The notes beneath the pieces were generated by a model. That model worked only from the letters and a program-made list of their open reading frames with translations. It did not search any database and was not told the origin of the DNA. 64,000 nt of DNA, taken from positions 1 through 64,000 of the forward strand of contig CAMCUB010000013.1 in the NCBI GenBank assembly GCA_945878845.1, read 5' to 3'. Below, piece by piece: positions 60,842 to 64,000 of the stretch. Position numbers and translations under genes: made by a program. Within the stretch, counting starts at the first letter, position 1. Each line of letters begins with the position of its first letter. The stretch comes from Erythrobacter sanguineus. GTDB taxonomy: Bacteria > Pseudomonadota > Alphaproteobacteria > Sphingomonadales > Sphingomonadaceae.

Positions 60842-61025
60842 GCCGACAAAAGGGCGGTTCCGGGCGCCAGCATAGCAATTCGCGGCAAAATCAAGCCTTG
60901 TCCCGCGACGGTCCAAGCGCCATTATACGCGGCATCAGGGCCGCCATTCCCCGCTCTTTTTTTGCGGCGGCCTGAAACCTGCGGACCGGCACACAAGCCG
61001 GCCGCCAAGAACAGGAGCCACGACC

Positions 61026-61610
61026 ATGTCCAGCGGGCGAACGCTCTCTCCCCGTCCGATTTCGCGCCCTGCCGCGCCTGCCGAAAGCGAAAGCAAGGGC
61101 GGCGGCGCCCCGGTCCGTCACGGCGGCAATCTCCAGGACGCTTTCCTCAACCTGCTGCGCAAGAACAAGATTCCCGTCACCATGTTCCTGGTGAAGGGCG
61201 TCAAGCTGCAGGGCATCGTCACCTGGTTCGACAATTTCTCGATCCTGCTGCGCCGCGATGGCCAGTCGCAGCTGGTCTACAAGCACGCGATCAGCACGAT
61301 CATGCCCGGCACTTCGCTTGATCCGGCGCAGTTCGGCAGCCAGAGCGGCAGCAAGAAGCAGAAGCAGCTGCAGGACATCTTCCTGAGCCGCGTCGCCGAG
61401 GCCGAAGTGCAGGTCACCATGTTCCTCGTCAACGGCGTGATGCTGCAGGGGCGGATCGCCGCCTATGACCTGTTCTGCATGCTGCTCGAGCGCGACGGCG
61501 CGGTGCAGCTGGCTTACAAGCACGCCGTCTCCACCATCCAGCCCGCCGCGCCGGTCGACCTCAGCGTCGATGATGACGACGACGGCGAAGACGACGGGAT
61601 AGACGACTGA
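61026..61610 (+). CDS. hfq: Hfq RNA chaperone with two tandem Sm-like domains
   Basis: 194 aa, about twice the usual Hfq length. Domain 1 (about 35-100) reads [40 protein letters not shown]...[11 protein letters not shown]. Domain 2 (about 115-178) reads [40 protein letters not shown]...[11 protein letters not shown]. Both keep the YKHA(I/V)ST motif that lines the uridine pore. The tail is highly acidic ([15 protein letters not shown]), as often in Hfq. A hexameric ring would need six domains, so trimers of this chain are possible. AGGAG lies eight bases before the ATG. Confidence 0.95.
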   Translation: MSSGRTLSPRPISRPAAPAESESKGGGAPVRHGGNLQDAFLNLLRKNKIPVTMFLVKGVKLQGIVTWFDNFSILLRRDGQSQLVYKHAISTIMPGTSLDPAQFGSQSGSKKQKQLQDIFLSRVAEAEVQVTMFLVNGVMLQGRIAAYDLFCMLLERDGAVQLAYKHAVSTIQPAAPVDLSVDDDDDGEDDGIDD

Positions 61611-61657
61611 GCTTTGACAGCGAGTTTCAGGAGGAGGTCACCCGCGGGGCGCGGGCC

Positions 61658-62929
61658 TTGGTCCTGTGTCCGGACATCCGCGCACTGCGCTACGATCTCG
61701 ACCCGGCCGAGCGCTTGGCCGAGGCCGAGGGGCTGGCGCTCGCGATCGGCGTGGTGATCGCCCATGCGGCGGTGCTACCGGTGCGCCAGATGCAGCCCAA
61801 CACGCTGTTTGGTTCGGGCCAGGTCGAGAATATCGGCATCTGGTGCGAACAGCACGAGGCCGAGCTGGTGATCGTCGACGGCGCGCTAACCCCGATCCAG
61901 CAGCGCAACCTCGAAGACCGGCTGAAGCGCAAGGTGATCGACCGCACCGGGCTGATCCTCGAGATTTTCGGCGAACGCGCGGCGACGGCGGAAGGCCGCT
62001 TGCAGGTCGAACTCGCGCATCTCGATTACCAGCAGAGCCGCTTGGTGCGCAGCTGGACCCACCTTGAGCGGCAACGCGGCGGCTTCGGCTTCCTCGGCGG
62101 CCCGGGTGAAACCCAGATCGAGGCCGACCGCCGGATGATCCGCCAGCGCATGGCCCGCCTGCGCCGCGATCTCGAACAGGTGAAAAAGACCCGCGCTTTG
62201 CACCGTGACAGGCGGGGCAGGGCGCCCTGGCCGGTGGTCGCGCTGGTGGGCTATACTAATGCCGGCAAGTCCACGCTGTTCAACCGCCTGACCGGTGCCG
62301 AGGTGATGGCCGAAGACTTGCTGTTCGCGACGCTCGATCCGACCATGCGGGCGATTGGCCTGCCGGGGGTGGAAAAGGCTATCCTCTCGGACACGGTGGG
62401 CTTCATCTCCGACCTGCCGACGCAGCTGGTCGCCGCCTTCCGCGCCACCTTGGAAGAGGTCACCGCGGCCGACGTGATCTGCCATGTGCGCGACATGGCC
62501 AACCCCTCGCACGCCGCGCAGAAGAAGCAGGTGCTCGACGTGCTTGCGGATCTCGGCGTGGTCGATGCCGAGACCGGGACGAGTGCCATTCCCATCCTTG
62601 AAGTCTGGAACAAGTGCGACCTCTTGGACGCTGAATCGCTTGAAGAATTGCGCGAGGCGGCGGAAGGGCAGGGGGCAGTGATCCTCTCCGCAGCAACGGG
62701 GGAGGGGGTGGACCTGCTCGAAGCCGAACTCGCCCGGCTGCTGACCGGCGGCGCCAGAGAGGTCAGCTTCCTGGTGCCGGTCAGCGATGGCCGCCGCATC
62801 GCATGGCTTCACGCCCACGGCGATGTGCTGGCGGATGATGACGGGGGAGACAGTGAGGTTGGCCCGATGCGGCGCTTGACGGTGCGGCTCAATCCCAAGG
62901 AGCTGGGGCAGTTCGCTAGCCTTATGTGA
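61658..62929 (+). CDS. hflX: GTPase HflX (start uncertain)
   Basis: 423 aa from TTG 61658. HflX binds 50S ribosomes and splits stalled ribosomes. The glycine-rich HflX domain (NTLFGSGQVENIGIWCEQHEAELVIVDGALTPIQQRNLEDRL) is followed by the GTPase: G1 VGYTNAGKSTLFNRL, G2 region LLFATLDPTMR, G3 DTVGFI, G4 NKCD. Homologues usually begin about 15 residues before a GARA motif; here VTRGARALVLCPD lies partly upstream of the TTG with no ATG/GTG/TTG in frame. A CTG at 61607 overlapping the hfq stop is a candidate start. Confidence 0.9.
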   Translation: MVLCPDIRALRYDLDPAERLAEAEGLALAIGVVIAHAAVLPVRQMQPNTLFGSGQVENIGIWCEQHEAELVIVDGALTPIQQRNLEDRLKRKVIDRTGLILEIFGERAATAEGRLQVELAHLDYQQSRLVRSWTHLERQRGGFGFLGGPGETQIEADRRMIRQRMARLRRDLEQVKKTRALHRDRRGRAPWPVVALVGYTNAGKSTLFNRLTGAEVMAEDLLFATLDPTMRAIGLPGVEKAILSDTVGFISDLPTQLVAAFRATLEEVTAADVICHVRDMANPSHAAQKKQVLDVLADLGVVDAETGTSAIPILEVWNKCDLLDAESLEELREAAEGQGAVILSAATGEGVDLLEAELARLLTGGAREVSFLVPVSDGRRIAWLHAHGDVLADDDGGDSEVGPMRRLTVRLNPKELGQFASLM

Positions 62930-62935
62930 GCCTTG

Positions 62936-63703
62936 TCAGGCCTTCTTGACCTGCTGCCACAGCTCTTCCTGCTGATCGAGCGAGAGCCTGGTGAAGGCTT
63001 CGACCCCCGCCAGCGCCTCCATTGCCCTGAACCGCGCTTCGAACTTGGCGTTAGCGGCGCGCAGGGCATCCTCGGCGCTGATCCCGTGGGCGCGGACAAA
63101 GTTGACCGCAGCGAACAGCAGATCGCCAGCTTCCTCGAGCTTGTGCGCGTCTGAAGTGGCAGCGTTAAGTTCCGCAATCTCTTCGGCGATTTTGGCTTCG
63201 GAGCCCGACGGATCGGGCCAATCGAACCCGGTGCGTGCGGCGCGCTTTTGGAGCTTTTCGGCACGCATCAGCGCCGGCAGTGCGAGCGCGACTCCGTCCA
63301 ATGCGCTGGCGACGCCTTTGTCGGCGCGTTCCCGCGCCTTCATGTCCTCCCAGCGCGCCTCGGTCATCATGCCGCCGGCGTCCCCGAAGATGTGCGGGTG
63401 GCGGGCTTCCATCTTGTCGGCGATAGCGGCGGCGACATCTTCGAAGGCGAAGTGGCCGGCTTCCTCGGCCATCCGGGCGTGGAAGACGACCTGGAACAAC
63501 AGGTCGCCAAGTTCCTCGCGCAGTTCGGCCATGTCATTGCGCGCGATCGCGTCGGCGACTTCGTAGGCTTCCTCAATCGTGTAAGGCGCGATGGTGGAGA
63601 AGTCCTGCGCCAGATCCCATTCGCATCCGGCGTCAGGATCGCGCAGGGCGGCCATGATCGCGAGCAGGCGGTCGATAGGGGGCTGCTGGGGCGCGTCGCT
63701 CAT
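62936..63703 (-). CDS. mazG: nucleoside triphosphate pyrophosphohydrolase MazG
   Basis: 255 aa all-helical enzyme hydrolysing NTPs/dNTPs to monophosphates and PPi, for house-cleaning and ppGpp-linked survival. Two tandem MazG domains are visible. The first has DLAQDFSTIAPYTIEEAYEVADAI and EELGDLLFQVVFHARMAEE, the second EEIAELNAATSDAHKLEEAGDLLFAAVNFVRAHG, each with the EExxE/ExxD metal motif pattern. ATG 63703 has GAGGA six bases upstream. An AT-only dyad lies just before it. Confidence 0.95.
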   Translation of the reverse strand: MSDAPQQPPIDRLLAIMAALRDPDAGCEWDLAQDFSTIAPYTIEEAYEVADAIARNDMAELREELGDLLFQVVFHARMAEEAGHFAFEDVAAAIADKMEARHPHIFGDAGGMMTEARWEDMKARERADKGVASALDGVALALPALMRAEKLQKRAARTGFDWPDPSGSEAKIAEEIAELNAATSDAHKLEEAGDLLFAAVNFVRAHGISAEDALRAANAKFEARFRAMEALAGVEAFTRLSLDQQEELWQQVKKA

Positions 63704-63720
63704 TGCGGTCCTCAAGATGG

Positions 63721-63745
63721 ATAATATATATTATGTAAAATTTAC
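63721..63745. promoter_or_regulatory. AT-rich double dyad upstream of mazG
   Basis: A 14-bp perfect A/T palindrome (ATAATATATATTAT, 63721-63734) abuts a second dyad GTAAA-A-TTTAC (63735-63745) that includes the stop codon of the upstream gene. In this GC-rich sequence the run stands out. It begins 18 bases before the mazG ATG and could be a promoter -10 region, an operator or a transcript end. Confidence 0.4.
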
Positions 63746-63939
63746 ACCAGCGCCGAGGCGGTGCCCTGCGCGATCATGAACCACTCCACCACCAGATAAA
63801 GCCCGCCGAAAATCGCCACCCACGTCAGCGCCATCTTGATCGTCTGCCCCCAGCCGAGCCGGTAGGAAGCAAAGGCGCTGCCCATCAGCAGCAGCCACAC
63901 CAGGCTCGAGACAATCGCGACCGTCATCCCTGCATTCAT
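63742..63939 (-). CDS. small two-helix membrane protein
   Basis: 65 aa (MNAGMTVAIVSSLVWLLLMGSAFASYRLGWGQTIKM...), with transmembrane helices at about 5-25 and 36-56. I do not recognise the family. The ATG overlaps the stop of the gene upstream by four bases (ATGA), so it is translationally coupled to that gene. The stop falls in the AT-rich dyad before mazG. Confidence 0.7.
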   Translation of the reverse strand: MNAGMTVAIVSSLVWLLLMGSAFASYRLGWGQTIKMALTWVAIFGGLYLVVEWFMIAQGTASALV

Positions 63940-64000
63940 GCGACCATCTCCAGCCCATCATACCCCACGGTGACGAAGTCCGGCACCTCGGCGCACAGCG
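63936..64000 (-). CDS. C-terminal end of an unidentified gene (truncated by window)
   Basis: An open frame enters from the right edge and ends in 20 residues, LCAEVPDFVTVGYDGLEMVA, then TGA. The ATGA overlap with the following small membrane-protein gene supports its reality. Too little is visible to name it. Confidence 0.6.
   Translation of the reverse strand, partial: LCAEVPDFVTVGYDGLEMVA

Overview
The window is 64 kb of GC-rich, densely packed chromosome from an alphaproteobacterium. It is most likely a member of Sphingomonadales, family Erythrobacteraceae (Erythrobacter/Porphyrobacter/Qipengyuania-like). That placement is inferred from gene order (nuoN-birA-coaX-rnj; ppiD-trpE-trpG-trpD-trpC-moaC-moeA-lexA; dusB-ntrBC-ntrYX-hfq-hflX), from PdhB with an N-terminal lipoyl domain, from fused IspDF, and from a tandem-domain Hfq of the kind I recall in Zymomonas. 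No insertion sequence, prophage, integrase or CRISPR array was seen. Most genes are housekeeping, and many start with GTG or TTG and overlap the previous stop by 1-4 bases.

Layout. 1-4.5 kb: end of nuoN, then birA, coaX, RNase J and a small DUF1467 membrane protein. 4.5-11.2 kb: the least familiar stretch, with a large membrane-anchored coiled-coil protein, an Hpt-like protein without the phospho-accepting His, a putative degenerate nucleotidyltransferase/CDP-alcohol-transferase-like membrane fusion, an unrecognised all-helical protein and a histidine-kinase-like protein without the H-box His. 11.2-17.2 kb: gltA, gltX, comEC and lexA, with an SOS box upstream of lexA. 17.3-25.9 kb: a minus-strand run ppiD, trpE, a phosphodiester-glycosidase lipoprotein, trpG, trpD, trpC, moaC, moeA. 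26-31.9 kb: tpiA, secG, pyrG, a candidate small RNA, hsp20 with a possible RNA thermometer, glutaredoxin, a nitrilase-family amidase, DUF1178 and tRNA-Arg(CCT).

32-35.4 kb: MFS transporter and haloalkane dehalogenase, divergent from an acyl-CoA dehydrogenase; this is the only obviously accessory catabolic patch. 35.5-38.5 kb: ftsB and pdhAB. 38.5-41.7 kb: three TadE/TadG-type pseudopilin or surface proteins. 41.9-53.5 kb: a squalene/phytoene-synthase-like protein, an EF-hand protein, trmFO, lysoplasmalogenase, gyrA, a TPR-like periplasmic protein, lipA, a RatA/Coq10-type protein, CinA-type amidohydrolase and ispDF. 53.5-64 kb: dusB-ntrBC-ntrYX nitrogen regulation, tandem-domain hfq, hflX, mazG and a small membrane protein.

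The clearest points for follow-up are the two phospho-dead relay proteins and the odd genes between them, the double Hfq, the SD-sequestering hairpin before hsp20, and the structured, terminator-ended intergenic RNA candidate near 29.5 kb.
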